Below are positions 24,481 to 32,879 of a DNA stretch of 64,000 bases, one piece after another. Origin of the DNA: Oscillospiraceae bacterium. Lineage in GTDB: Bacteria; Bacillota; Clostridia; Oscillospirales; Ruminococcaceae. Made by a program: the position numbers and the translations under genes. The notes under the pieces were generated by a model. It searched no databases. It was not told the DNA's origin and saw nothing but the letters and a program-made list of their open reading frames with translations. The stretch covers positions 18,130 through 82,129 of the forward strand of contig JAAVYW010000063.1 of the NCBI GenBank assembly GCA_022791315.1, given 5' to 3'. Within the stretch, counting starts at the first letter, position 1, and each line of letters starts with the position of its first letter.

Positions 24481-27066
24481 CTATTTCAAAAACTTCGTCA
24501 GCAGCCTGGAAACTTCCTTCATATCAATGGGCTTTGCCACATGGGCGTTCATGCCGCATTCCAGGCTGTGCTTGATGTCCTCCGAGAAGGCGTCCGCCGT
24601 CATGGCAATGATGGGCAGGTCGGCGTCGGGCCGGTCCAGCGCCCGGATTTCCTGGGCAGCCTCGTACCCTGTCTTCACCGGCATCCGGATGTCCATCAGG
24701 ATAGCGCTGTAGAAGCCCACCGGCGAGGCGTTAAACTTATCAATGCACACCTGCCCGTTCTCCGCCCGTTCCAGTTTCAGGTCCAAGTCAGAGAGCAGCT
24801 CCTCGGCAATTTCCCAGTTCAGGTCGTTGTCCTCTGCCAAGAGGATATTCCGTCCTGCAAAGTCCAGCTGTTTTTCGTCTTCCTTTTCCATTCCGGCTTC
24901 CGGTTCCCCTGTGTAGGGCCGCAACCCGTAAAACAGGGTGGAACGGAACAAGGGCTTGGAGATAAAGCCGGTGACGCCTGCCGCCTTGGCCCTGTCCTCA
25001 ATCTCGCCCCAGTCATAGGCCGAAATCAGTACAATCGGCACCTCGTCCCCCATCAGGATACGGATTTCCCTGGCCGTCTCAATGCCGTCCATGCCGGGCA
25101 ACTTCCAATCCAGTAAAATCACCTGGTAATCGTCCCCGCGTTCATGGCGGGTCTTCACCATTTTAATGGCGCTCTCCCCGTCCAACGTCCAGTCCGCCGT
25201 CACGCCGATAGAACCCAAAGAGGCCACGGTGCTCTCACACATCTGCTGGTCGTCGTCCACCACCAGCATGTTCCAGCTGGGCAGCACCATGTCGCTCTCC
25301 GACACGGTTGCCCGTTCCAGGTCAAGCACCACATGGAATTCTGTGCCTTTCCCCATCTGGCTGTTCACTTCAATCGTGCCGCCCATAGCGTCCACGATGT
25401 ATTTGGTAATAGTCATCCCCAGCCCGCTGCCCTCGATTTTATGTACCCTGGTGTTGTCTTCCCGGCTAAAGGACTCAAATATCTTCTTTTTATACTCCTC
25501 CGACATGCCGATGCCAGTGTCTTTCACCCATAGGTGGACCCGCACAAACTCCTCCCCCTTGGGCGAGCCCTCTTGGCTCAGTGATATGGCGATGGAGCCC
25601 CCCTCCGGCGTAAACTTCACCGCATTGGAGAGGAAATTCAGCAGCACCTGGTTGAGCCGCACACTGTCGCAGCACACATTTTCCGAGGTGATGTCGTAAA
25701 TCCGCACGTCAAACTGCTGCTTCTTGGCCCTGATTTGGGGTTGGATAATGCCCACAATGCTGTCCATCACCTCTCGCAAGGAGACCTGGTCATAGTTCAG
25801 CGTCATCTTGCCGCTCTCAATCTTTGACATATCCAGCACGTCATTGATAAGCCCCAGCAGATGCCGGCTGGAGAGGGCAATTTTCTTCAGGCAGTTCTGC
25901 ACCTGCTGCTCATTACCGATATTGGCCGTGGCAATGGCTGTCATACCCACAATGGCGTTCATGGGCGTGCGGATGTCGTGGCTCATGTTGGAGAGGAATT
26001 CGCTCTTGGCCTGGTTGGCCCGTTCCGCCTCCTCTGTGGCCTGCTCCGCTTCGACCTTAGCCTGCTCTGCCTCCACGCGGGCCTGCTCCAGTTCCCGCAT
26101 CTGCCGCTTTGCAATACGGAAATAGCCCCAGAAGATGCACAGCAGCACCAGCAAAATCAGCCCGCACCCCGCAAAGGCCATGTACATCCCCTGCCGCCCC
26201 AAGCTGCTCACCAGCTCGTCCAGCTCCCCATAGGGCATCACTGTCACCAGATACCACTCTGAGTTGGGCAGCGGCATGCAGTAGGCATGTTGGCGCTCCC
26301 CCCCTATCCGCACCACACGGGAATAGGTCTCTCCCCGCTCCATGGCCTTGCGCAATTCGGCAATGTAGCTTTCTATTTCCTCTTCATCCCCTGCCTTCTC
26401 AGGCATGGCCCACACACGGTCAAAGTAGCTGTCCCGGTATGCGTCGGCGCTGCGGATGACAAAGCTGCCGTCCTTGCGGATAATGTGGGAATAGACCAAG
26501 GAGTTATCCTCGTCCAATGCCATGATATTCTTAATTGTCTCCACCGGGATGGCAGCCACCAGCGCAACGCTTTCGCCGCCTCCCGCCATAGAGCTCTGGG
26601 CGGGAATCCCCATCAACACCAGCTCCGCCCCTTGGGAGTCGCTCCCCACAGCCACCTTTTTCTCCCCGGCATTCAGGGACTTCCGAAAAGGCTCTGGGTC
26701 TGTAACCTTCAGCGGGCTGCCGTAGAGGGTGTCAAACTGCCCGTCCGCCGAGTAAAAAGCCAGCGCCGCAAAGCCCCTGGCCTCCGCATTATAGGCCAGC
26801 TGGGAGCGCAGGGACGCATCCGTCTCGCCGTCCTCCGGCAGCAGGTCCACCAGCGCCTCCACATGAGACATGCGGTAGTCAATCGTGGTCCCAAAGTGCA
26901 TGGTAATCCGCTCGTTAAGCCCGGACATGTACAGCGTCCCCACCTCGCTGATGGTGTCGGCGTTATAGGTGTTGATTTGTACCGTAAAAAAGGAAAATGT
27001 CAGCGTGCAGAAAATCACCAGCAGGATTAGGCTGCACAGTAAAAAGCGCGTGTCTCGATTTTTCAT
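24481..27066 (-). CDS. Hybrid sensor histidine kinase with two receiver domains
   Basis: 861 residues. Membrane helices at about 7-29 and 294-316 enclose an extracellular Cache-like sensor (30-293). A charged coiled coil (320-353) leads to the HisKA domain with His363 in [12 protein letters not shown], then the ATPase domain (N-box [22 protein letters not shown]). Receiver 1 (598-715) has Asp653 in [11 protein letters not shown]; receiver 2 (739-861) has Asp792 in [11 protein letters not shown]. All phospho-transfer residues are intact. AGGAGGAACTGGA precedes ATG 27066. The Hpt protein encoded just upstream is the obvious phosphotransfer partner; the REC/HD-GYP/GGDEF protein is the likely output. 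Confidence 0.93.
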   Translation of the reverse strand: MKNRDTRFLLCSLILLVIFCTLTFSFFTVQINTYNADTISEVGTLYMSGLNERITMHFGTTIDYRMSHVEALVDLLPEDGETDASLRSQLAYNAEARGFAALAFYSADGQFDTLYGSPLKVTDPEPFRKSLNAGEKKVAVGSDSQGAELVLMGIPAQSSMAGGGESVALVAAIPVETIKNIMALDEDNSLVYSHIIRKDGSFVIRSADAYRDSYFDRVWAMPEKAGDEEEIESYIAELRKAMERGETYSRVVRIGGERQHAYCMPLPNSEWYLVTVMPYGELDELVSSLGRQGMYMAFAGCGLILLVLLCIFWGYFRIAKRQMRELEQARVEAEQAKVEAEQATEEAERANQAKSEFLSNMSHDIRTPMNAIVGMTAIATANIGNEQQVQNCLKKIALSSRHLLGLINDVLDMSKIESGKMTLNYDQVSLREVMDSIVGIIQPQIRAKKQQFDVRIYDITSENVCCDSVRLNQVLLNFLSNAVKFTPEGGSIAISLSQEGSPKGEEFVRVHLWVKDTGIGMSEEYKKKIFESFSREDNTRVHKIEGSGLGMTITKYIVDAMGGTIEVNSQMGKGTEFHVVLDLERATVSESDMVLPSWNMLVVDDDQQMCESTVASLGSIGVTADWTLDGESAIKMVKTRHERGDDYQVILLDWKLPGMDGIETAREIRILMGDEVPIVLISAYDWGEIEDRAKAAGVTGFISKPLFRSTLFYGLRPYTGEPEAGMEKEDEKQLDFAGRNILLAEDNDLNWEIAEELLSDLDLKLERAENGQVCIDKFNASPVGFYSAILMDIRMPVKTGYEAAQEIRALDRPDADLPIIAMTADAFSEDIKHSLECGMNAHVAKPIDMKEVSRLLTKFLK

Positions 27067-27148
27067 TCCAGTTCCTCCTGAACAGCTTTTCCCGCCAGGG
27101 CCTGCCGGGAACCTTTTGGCCCTAATGGGGTGTGGAGCCCGCAAACCC

Positions 27149-27511
27149 CTAGGCCTCCAGCGAGCTCTCAAAAGCGCGGATTGCCTCTGCCGTCTTCTGG
27201 TAGTCGGCTTTCACCTGCTCCACCAGGGGGGCGGCCTCCGGCGTCCATCCGTCCCGCAGCGCCTCAGTCAGCTGGGTGCTGGACTCCTGCAATTGGGTAA
27301 AGCCCAGGTTTTGGCACATGCCCTTGATGGTGTGGGACGCCCGGAAGGCCTCCTCGTAGTTCCCCGCTTCCAGGGATTGGCACAACAGGTCAAAACTGCC
27401 ATCCGCCAAAAACTTCAGCACAAATTTCTGCACCAGCCGGTCGCTGCGCAGCCGGCCCTTGGCGTCCTCGTAATCCCCGCCCAAGGCGGCATAACATTCC
27501 TGTAAAGTCAT
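27149..27511 (-). CDS. Hpt domain histidine phosphotransfer protein
   Basis: 120 residues forming one helical Hpt domain. The phosphorylated His is His60 in [19 protein letters not shown]. It should shuttle phosphate between receivers of the hybrid kinase and that of the GGDEF protein. Its ATG overlaps the upstream gene's stop in ATGA, showing tight translational coupling to the c-di-GMP enzyme. AAGGAAGGA is the ribosome site. Confidence 0.92.
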   Translation of the reverse strand: MTLQECYAALGGDYEDAKGRLRSDRLVQKFVLKFLADGSFDLLCQSLEAGNYEEAFRASHTIKGMCQNLGFTQLQESSTQLTEALRDGWTPEAAPLVEQVKADYQKTAEAIRAFESSLEA

Positions 27512-29655
27512 TGTTCATCCTTCCTTTCCGGGTTTTGGCCTGCGACCGGTTTGGCGTCGCCATACCGGTCGTCATTGTTCTCCTCAATCTGGGAAATAGC
27601 CGAGAGCATATCCTCCATTGTGCTGTTGTAAAAGTGGTACTGCCCCCTGCCCGAGCGTTTGCAGTAATAGAGCGCCTGGTCCGCCGCGTGGAACATGCTC
27701 TCATAGTCCGTCCCCACCACGTCGGCCCGGGCAATGCCCATGCTGATGGAGATGGTAAAGTCCTGGAACTTGCCGCACAGCGAACGGTAGATGCGCTGGA
27801 TAACCGGTTCCAAATCCATTTTATATTCCAAGAAGATGGCAAATTCATCCCCGCCCACCCGGATGGCAATATCGCTCTCCCGGATACAGTGGCGCAGCTT
27901 TTCCGCCATGTGGATGAGCAGCTGGTCGCCAAAGAGATGCCCGTAATTGTCGTTTGCCTTTTTAAACCAGTCCAAGTCAAAAATCACCATGGCATACTGG
28001 CTTTCCGGCCGCTGGAGGATGCGCTCCTCAATCAGCTTTTTCGCGCTGGCGTGGTTGAGCAGCCCGGTGAGGGAATCATGGGTAGCCATCCGCTCCAGGC
28101 TATCCAGCTTCATGCGGGAGTCGTGGATGTCCGTGGCCTTCCCAATCGTCCCCAGGCGCTGGGGCGGCTCCTCCGAATTCCACGTGCTGCGGGCAATAAT
28201 CTGGAACCATCTCCACTCGTCCCCGCACAGCAGCCGGCAGTCATAGGTAATAGTGGGCTGCCGCGGGGTAGTGGCCTCCATCTTGTCTAAGAACCTGCGC
28301 CAGTCCTCTGTCGCCATCAGGCTCAAGGCCTTCTTGTCATGCAACGGGTCCATCACAATCTCGTCCAGCCCCAGCCGCTCCGCCCCCCAGTTGGAGAGTG
28401 TCACCATCGGCGGGCTGATGCTGTATTCAAACTGGATTTCCTTCGTCAGCTCGGCAAAGAAGCTGTACTTCATCCGCTCGTGTTCCAGCAGCTGCAAGGT
28501 GCGCTCCGAGGCAGTCAGCTCCCGGTAGCGCTGCATCTCCTTTGCCACGCTCTGGCGTTCCTTCCGGTCCATGCGGGTGTAGTCGTTGCCCTGCACGTTT
28601 CTCTGAATATCATCGGCCACATCCGCCAGGCACTCCAGCATCTGGGGATGGAAGGCGCCGCACTCCCCGTTCACAATCATTTGGATTGCCTGTTCATGGG
28701 GCACAGCCTTCTTGTAAACCCGTTCGCTAGTCAGGGCGTCATACACATCCGCCAGCGCCACCACCTGGGCCGAGATGGGGATTTCATCCCCCCGCAGCCC
28801 GTCGGGGTATCCCCGCCCGTCATAGCGCTCGTGGTGCCAGCGGCAAATCTCATAGGCCACCTTCACCAGCTGCTCCTCCTTGTAGACGGGCAGCTCCTCC
28901 AACATCTGGGCCCCGATAATGGAGTGGGTCTTCATCACCGCAAACTCCTCCGGCGTCAGCCGCCCCGGCTTGTTGAGGATTTTCTCATCAATGGCAATCT
29001 TGCCGATGTCGTGGAGCGCCGAGGCCGTGCTGATGAGGGAAATGTCCTCCCAACTCAGTTGGTAGCGGTCCGTCTTTTTCACCAGCTGCTCCAGCAGTAG
29101 CTCCGTGAGGATATGTACGTTCCGCACATGCTGCCCGCTCTCCCCGTTGCGGAATTCCACAATATGGCTGAGCACGTCAATCATCAGGTTGCTGCGCTTT
29201 TCCTTCTCATAGATTTGCTCCGCCACCAGGTTTGCCAGCTTCCTCTGCTTATTATAGAGGAACAGGGTGTTCACCACCCTGTGGTGGACAATCAGCGCGT
29301 CAAAGGGGCGTCCAATAAAGTCGGTCACACCCAGTTGATAGGCCCTCTCCACATGGGTGGAGCTGCTCTCCGCCGAAATCATGATAACGGGCACCTCTTC
29401 AATCCACCCGTTCTCGTTCATGATGTTCAGCACGCCAAAGCCGTCCAGCTGGGGCATCACAATATCCAGCAAAACCAGGGAAAACTCTTCCCTGTGCTGC
29501 TGCAAAATAGAGACGGCCTGCTTGCCGTTCTCCGCCTCAATGATGTCATACTCGTCGTCCAGCATATCCGCCAAAATAGAGCGGTTCATCTCCGAGTCAT
29601 CCACCACCAGTATCTTCTGTCTGCGATTCGTTTCCCTGTCGATTTGAGTCCACAC
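27508..29655 (-). CDS. Receiver/HD-GYP/PAS/GGDEF cyclic-di-GMP turnover protein
   Basis: 715 residues. Residues 13-130 are a receiver (acidic pair D19-D20, phosphoacceptor Asp64 in LLDIVMPQLDG), although the conserved Lys before Pro is Arg116. Residues 155-345 are an HD-GYP phosphodiesterase (H215-D216, HHERYDGRGYP at 274-284). About 395-510 is PAS-like. Residues 520-675 are a GGDEF cyclase with intact GGDEF (601-605) and an RxxD inhibitory site (R592-D595) nine residues earlier. Both synthesis and breakdown of c-di-GMP look possible. The start is GTG 29655; AAAGG lies directly against it, and two small hairpins (CTGCCC/GGGCAG, GCCAA/TTGGC) precede it in the leader. Confidence 0.9.
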   Translation of the reverse strand: MWTQIDRETNRRQKILVVDDSEMNRSILADMLDDEYDIIEAENGKQAVSILQQHREEFSLVLLDIVMPQLDGFGVLNIMNENGWIEEVPVIMISAESSSTHVERAYQLGVTDFIGRPFDALIVHHRVVNTLFLYNKQRKLANLVAEQIYEKEKRSNLMIDVLSHIVEFRNGESGQHVRNVHILTELLLEQLVKKTDRYQLSWEDISLISTASALHDIGKIAIDEKILNKPGRLTPEEFAVMKTHSIIGAQMLEELPVYKEEQLVKVAYEICRWHHERYDGRGYPDGLRGDEIPISAQVVALADVYDALTSERVYKKAVPHEQAIQMIVNGECGAFHPQMLECLADVADDIQRNVQGNDYTRMDRKERQSVAKEMQRYRELTASERTLQLLEHERMKYSFFAELTKEIQFEYSISPPMVTLSNWGAERLGLDEIVMDPLHDKKALSLMATEDWRRFLDKMEATTPRQPTITYDCRLLCGDEWRWFQIIARSTWNSEEPPQRLGTIGKATDIHDSRMKLDSLERMATHDSLTGLLNHASAKKLIEERILQRPESQYAMVIFDLDWFKKANDNYGHLFGDQLLIHMAEKLRHCIRESDIAIRVGGDEFAIFLEYKMDLEPVIQRIYRSLCGKFQDFTISISMGIARADVVGTDYESMFHAADQALYYCKRSGRGQYHFYNSTMEDMLSAISQIEENNDDRYGDAKPVAGQNPERKDEQ

Positions 29656-29714
29656 CCTTTCGCCAAGATTGGCCCGCTGCCCTTCCTGGGCAGATTCGCC
29701 GACATTCCATTTTT

Positions 29715-29743
29715 ATTCTACCACGAGCCGCGCAAAATGGCAA
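29715..29743 (-). promoter_or_regulatory. Sigma-A-type promoter of the c-di-GMP/phosphorelay operon
   Basis: On the minus strand TTGCCA is followed after 17 bases by TAGAAT, about 60 bases before the GTG start at 29655. The 353-base gap 29656-30008 holds this promoter and the one for the plus-strand isomerase gene, plus a T/C-rich stretch; I see no gene in it. Confidence 0.6.
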
Positions 29744-29946
29744 GCAAAAGCCATACTTCTCCCCCAAAAACCTCCACAATTTTTTCTTCCCTTTTTGGGT
29801 TCTGTCCCCTCCCATGGCCTTGGCAATTTTGGAAGAGCTGTGCCACTGGTGTGGCTCTGCACAAGGTGCGCCTTCGCTCTATCTTTTCATCCAGGCAGGC
29901 AACCCAGACCAGGGCCTTTCCCTCCCAAAAATTCCCCATCTCCTCA

Positions 29947-29975
29947 TTGCATTCCCGCCGCCTATCATATATAAT
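29947..29975 (+). promoter_or_regulatory. Sigma-A-type promoter of the TIM-barrel isomerase gene
   Basis: TTGCAT, 17-base spacer, TATAAT (perfect -10). It lies 34 bases before the start codon of the next gene, with the ribosome site in between. Confidence 0.7.
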
Positions 29976-30008
29976 GGAGGAAAACAAAACCCAAGGAGGT
30001 TTTCCCCT

Positions 30009-30917
30009 ATGCAAAATATGCCAAAAATTGGAATGAGCAGCTATTGCCTGGTGGAGCACCTGTACCAAAAGGACATGGACATCCTGGAAGTGATGCAGTG
30101 GGCCAAAGACAACGGTGCCGAGCACATTGAGCTGGTGCCCTTCGGCTTCTCCCTCATCGACGACGAGGAGCTGTGCCGCCGGGTCAAGGAAAAATCCCAG
30201 GAACTCTCCCTCCCCCTGTCCAACTACGCCATCCTGGCCGACGTGCTCAAATGGGACGGGCAGGAGCGCCAGGCAGAAATCCAGCGCCTCAAATCCCATG
30301 TAGACGTGGCCGCCAAGCTGGGCATCCCCCTGATGCGCCATGACATCTCCTCCTTCCGCCGTCCCCTGGAATCCAACACCCCCGCCAATTTTGAAAAGGA
30401 GTTTTTCATGATGGTGGAAGCCGCCACCCAAGTGGCCGACTATGCCGCCCAGTACGGCATCACCACCACAGTGGAAAACCACGGCTTCTTCGTCAACGGC
30501 TCCGACCGTGTCATCCGCCTGGTGGAGGCTGTAAACCGCCCCAACTTCAAGATGTGCCTGGACACCGGCAACCTGTTGTGTGTGGACGAGCAGCCCGAAA
30601 CCAGCATCAAAAAGTGCATGCCCTATGTGGGAATGGTGCATATGAAGGACTTCTACATCCGCAAAAAGGAGCAGCTCCCCGGCATCGGCGGCCTCTTCAA
30701 GTGCGACGCCGGCAGCTGGTTCGAGACCCTGGGCGGCCGTATGCTTCGGGGCTCCATCTTCGGCCAGGGCGATATCGACGTCCTCTCCGTCATCCGCGAC
30801 ATCAAGTCCAGCGGCTACGACGGCTTTATCTCCCTGGAATTTGAGGGCATGGAGGAGAGCCGCCAGGCCAGCCTCATCAGCCTGAACACCATCAAAAACA
30901 TCTTCGCCCTGGCCTAA
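30009..30917 (+). CDS. Sugar phosphate isomerase/epimerase-like TIM barrel protein
   Basis: 302 residues of the xylose-isomerase-like/AP-endonuclease-2 superfamily. Metal-ligand segments typical of the fold are visible: TTTVENHGFFVNG, MCLDTGNLL, YVGMVHMKDF and GFISLEFEGMEE. Such proteins epimerise or isomerise sugars or polyols; the substrate cannot be named from sequence. The start is ATG 30009, nine bases after AAGGAGG. It is a single-gene unit with its own promoter and terminator. Confidence 0.88.
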   Translation: MQNMPKIGMSSYCLVEHLYQKDMDILEVMQWAKDNGAEHIELVPFGFSLIDDEELCRRVKEKSQELSLPLSNYAILADVLKWDGQERQAEIQRLKSHVDVAAKLGIPLMRHDISSFRRPLESNTPANFEKEFFMMVEAATQVADYAAQYGITTTVENHGFFVNGSDRVIRLVEAVNRPNFKMCLDTGNLLCVDEQPETSIKKCMPYVGMVHMKDFYIRKKEQLPGIGGLFKCDAGSWFETLGGRMLRGSIFGQGDIDVLSVIRDIKSSGYDGFISLEFEGMEESRQASLISLNTIKNIFALA

Positions 30918-30925
30918 CCCCTCTC

Positions 30926-30965
30926 TTGGCACACGCCCCAGTCCAGCGGGGCGTGTGCCAAATTT
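30926..30965 (+). terminator. Terminator after the isomerase gene
   Basis: A perfect 14-base stem (arms 30926-30939 and 30948-30961, loop 8 bases), followed by a short T-rich stretch. The T-run is weak. Confidence 0.7.
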
Positions 30966-31017
30966 TAACAATTTTCCCGGAAAATTGACGAAATCCAGAA
31001 ATTTCACAAAATAGTTG

Positions 31018-31046
31018 TTGCCAAAACGCACAAAATGTTATATAGT
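31018..31046 (+). promoter_or_regulatory. Sigma-A-type promoter of the Nudix gene
   Basis: TTGCCA, 17-base spacer, TATAGT. The transcript would start near 31053, giving a leader of about 100 bases that contains the ribosome-site hairpin. Confidence 0.55.
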
Positions 31047-31130
31047 AAAATGAACATTATGGTGGTTTGCCCAGCCATACCGGGAACCCTCCGGGGCCAA
31101 TCCCCCGGGCCAAAAATTGGAGAAAGGAGG

Positions 31131-31148
31131 CTTTCGCCGTTGCGAAAG
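31131..31148 (+). promoter_or_regulatory. Hairpin between Shine-Dalgarno site and start codon of the Nudix gene
   Basis: A perfect 7-base stem with a 4-base loop (CTTTCGC-CGTT-GCGAAAG) sits exactly between AAAGGAGG (31123-31130) and the ATG at 31151. In linear form the site is 20 bases from the ATG, too far for good initiation; folding brings it to a few bases. Translation may thus depend on hairpin folding. Confidence 0.5.
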
Positions 31149-31150
31149 CC

Positions 31151-31582
31151 ATGGTTAGAGTGATGAAACGGGAAAAATCATGTGGGGCGTTAGTCTATAA
31201 GCTGGTAGACAAATCCCCCTTCCTGCTGTTGATTAAGCACAAATACGGCGGCCACTGGGCCTTTCCCAAGGGCCACGTGGAGACCGGCGAAACCGAGGAA
31301 CAAACAGCCCTGCGGGAAATCCGGGAGGAGACCGGCCTAGAGGTGCGCCTGGAAGAGGGTTTCCGGGAGAGCGTGGAGTATTGCCCCAAGCCCTACGTGA
31401 AAAAGCAGGTGGTCTATTTCCTGGCCCAGGTCTCCGGCGGCAGGGAGCAAAAGCAGGAGGAAGAGGTGAGCGAGCTCTGCTGGTGCCCCATGGAGGAGGC
31501 CCAGTCCCACGTCACCTATCCCAATGACCGCCGCCTCATCGGCAATGCAAAAAAATTCCTGGAGAAAATCTTGACAAATTAA
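31151..31582 (+). CDS. Nudix hydrolase, Ap4A-hydrolase-like
   Basis: 143 residues with a full Nudix box (GHVETGETEEQTALREIREE followed by TGL), which binds the metal and pyrophosphate. The N-terminus SCGALVYK...FLLLIKHKYGGHWAFPKG resembles bis(5'-nucleosyl)-tetraphosphatases. It probably hydrolyses a dinucleoside polyphosphate or similar; substrate is inferred only. The start ATG 31151 is chosen because it follows the Shine-Dalgarno/hairpin unit; ATG four codons on is possible. Its 3' end contains the tRNA promoter. Confidence 0.88.
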   Translation: MVRVMKREKSCGALVYKLVDKSPFLLLIKHKYGGHWAFPKGHVETGETEEQTALREIREETGLEVRLEEGFRESVEYCPKPYVKKQVVYFLAQVSGGREQKQEEEVSELCWCPMEEAQSHVTYPNDRRLIGNAKKFLEKILTN

Positions 31583-31599
31583 GGCGGACATGCTATACT
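31571..31599 (+). promoter_or_regulatory. Consensus promoter of tRNA-Arg
   Basis: TTGACA (perfect -35), 17-base spacer, TATACT, 36 bases before the tRNA. It overlaps the last codons of the Nudix gene. Confidence 0.8.
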
Positions 31600-31634
31600 A
31601 TTTCTTGCGTTGTGAGGATAGCGCCTTGCACCAC

Positions 31635-31711
31635 GCGCCGTTAGCTCAGTTGGATAGAGTGTCCGGCTACGAACCGGAAGATCGGGGGTTCGAGTCCCTT
31701 ACGGCGTACCA
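31635..31711 (+). tRNA. tRNA-Arg (anticodon ACG)
   Basis: The 77-base cloverleaf folds: acceptor GCGCCGT/ACGGCGT with discriminator A and encoded CCA, D-arm GCTC/GAGT, anticodon stem TCCGG/CCGGA with loop CTACGAA (anticodon ACG, read as ICG), and T-arm with TTCGAGT. Two G-U pairs occur in the T-stem. It reads CGU, CGC and CGA codons. Confidence 0.95.
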
Positions 31712-31714
31712 ATC

Positions 31715-31752
31715 AAAATCCCAAAGCAGTTCTTGCTTTGGGATTTTTCTTT
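31715..31752 (+). terminator. Terminator of tRNA-Arg
   Basis: A perfect 14-base stem (31715-31728 with 31734-31747, loop 5 bases) runs into TTTTCTTTT, four bases after the CCA end. Confidence 0.9.
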
Positions 31753-31757
31753 TCCCC

Positions 31758-31786
31758 TTGTATTCCCCCCACGGGAATGGTAAAAT
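31758..31786 (+). promoter_or_regulatory. Sigma-A-type promoter of the Uma2-family gene
   Basis: TTGTAT, 17-base spacer, TAAAAT, starting just after the tRNA terminator and 26 bases before the start codon. Confidence 0.55.
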
Positions 31787-31811
31787 AAAAGAAAGGAAAG
31801 GAGGCCTCCAC

Positions 31812-32384
31812 ATGAACGACAATCTGGCCTATCAAAAGGAAACCTGGGAAGAGCTGCTGGGCGGCAAATTAGTGGCAATGTCCCCCCGCCCCGCCGTCAA
31901 CCACAATCGCGTAATGGGGAATATTTACCGCGCCTTTGCCAACCGTCTCCACGGCAGGCCCTGCGAGGCTTTTTCCGACGGCGTCGATGTCTCCCTCACC
32001 CCCACAGACCGGGTCATCCCCGACGCCATGGTCGTCTGCAACCGCGACATCATCAAGCCCGACGGCATCCACGGCGCCCCGGACCTGGTGGTGGAGGTCC
32101 TCTCCCCCAGCACCAAAAAGCGGGACAGGACCTATAAAAAGGACCTGTACGAGCGCTGCGGCGTGCGGGAATACTGGCTGGCCGAGCCCGATACCAAGAC
32201 CGTAGAAGTCTACCTCCTGCAAGACGGCAAATACATCCTGGACGAAGTCTACCAAATCCTCCCCGACTACATGGAGGCCAAACTCACCGAGGAAGAGCGC
32301 ACCCAATACAAGACCCAGGTGCCCGTCTCCCTGTATCCCGACTTCTCCGTTCCCCTGGACGAGATTTTCCACAACATCTCCTAA
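31812..32384 (+). CDS. Uma2 (DUF820) family restriction-endonuclease-fold protein
   Basis: 190 residues. The PD-(D/E)xK-type core is visible: VIPDAMVVCNRD...GAPDLVVEVLSPST followed by YERCGVREYWLAEPD. This family is widespread, often in many copies per genome, and of unknown biological role. The ribosome site AAAGGAGG is followed by CCTCC, giving the palindrome GGAGGCCTCC 6 bases before the ATG. It is followed by a broken gene. Confidence 0.9.
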   Translation: MNDNLAYQKETWEELLGGKLVAMSPRPAVNHNRVMGNIYRAFANRLHGRPCEAFSDGVDVSLTPTDRVIPDAMVVCNRDIIKPDGIHGAPDLVVEVLSPSTKKRDRTYKKDLYERCGVREYWLAEPDTKTVEVYLLQDGKYILDEVYQILPDYMEAKLTEEERTQYKTQVPVSLYPDFSVPLDEIFHNIS

Positions 32385-32411
32385 TCTCGTCCCTCCCCAT
32401 CCCGTTCTTTC

Positions 32412-32805
32412 GTGACCTATCTCCATTATCCGTCCCCAAATGCGGTGCAGCGCTGCCTCCAATCCCATTCCCCCCTCCTCATGCTCGTCTCCTTTGACGG
32501 CTGGCAAGCCATCCTGGCTACCTGGACGAATCTCCCGAGCACTCCATCCTGCTGTCCCAGCTGGGAATGGATTACCGGGACATCGACAAGTATTTCCGCC
32601 TAGTCCTGGACGACACCGAAGCCGATTGGACCTTTGTCTGTCCCCCCGACTACCGGTCTATCCCCGGCAAACGCCGCCGCATCACCCAGTTCTACCTAGA
32701 CGGCTTCGCCGCCATCTCCCAGGCGCTCCAGTCCCTGGGCCTCCTGGTGGGTATCCATATCCCCGCCGCTCTTGCCGCCATTTTGTCCAGATGTCCACAG
32801 AATAA
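32412..32805 (+). pseudogene. Frameshifted gene of an unrecognised family
   Basis: Protein-like sequence continues across three frames. The first frame from GTG 32412 gives TYLHYPSPNAVQRCLQ...SFDGWQAILA. A shift near 32520 is needed to continue as DESPEHSILLSQLGMDYRD, IDKYFRLVLDDTEADWTF and VCPPDYRSIPGKRRR. A second shift near 32755 gives PRRSCRHFVQMSTE and a stop at 32805. Codon choice matches the neighbours in each part. I do not recognise the family. Two sequencing errors within 250 bases could also explain this. Confidence 0.5.
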
Positions 32806-32820
32806 CCCCCTAAAAATTCA

Positions 32821-32866
32821 AACAGGCCTTCTCCACTGCTTTATGAGTGGAGAAGGCCTGTTTTTT
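32821..32866. terminator. Bidirectional terminator between the broken gene and the MFS gene
   Basis: A perfect 17-base stem (32821-32837 with 32846-32862, loop 8 bases) followed by TTTTTT. It lies 14 bases from the stop of the convergent MFS gene, so it may serve both strands. Confidence 0.9.
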
Positions 32867-32879
32867 ATTCATCAGCCCC

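Noticed and set aside
29656..29714. c-di-GMP riboswitch in the leader of the GGDEF operon
   Set aside because: The leader is only about 55 bases and shows two small hairpins, too short for a known c-di-GMP aptamer.
29718..31031. 437-codon minus-strand open frame
   Set aside because: It is antisense to the TIM-barrel isomerase gene, which has a ribosome site, promoter and family motifs. The minus frame encodes no recognisable domain.
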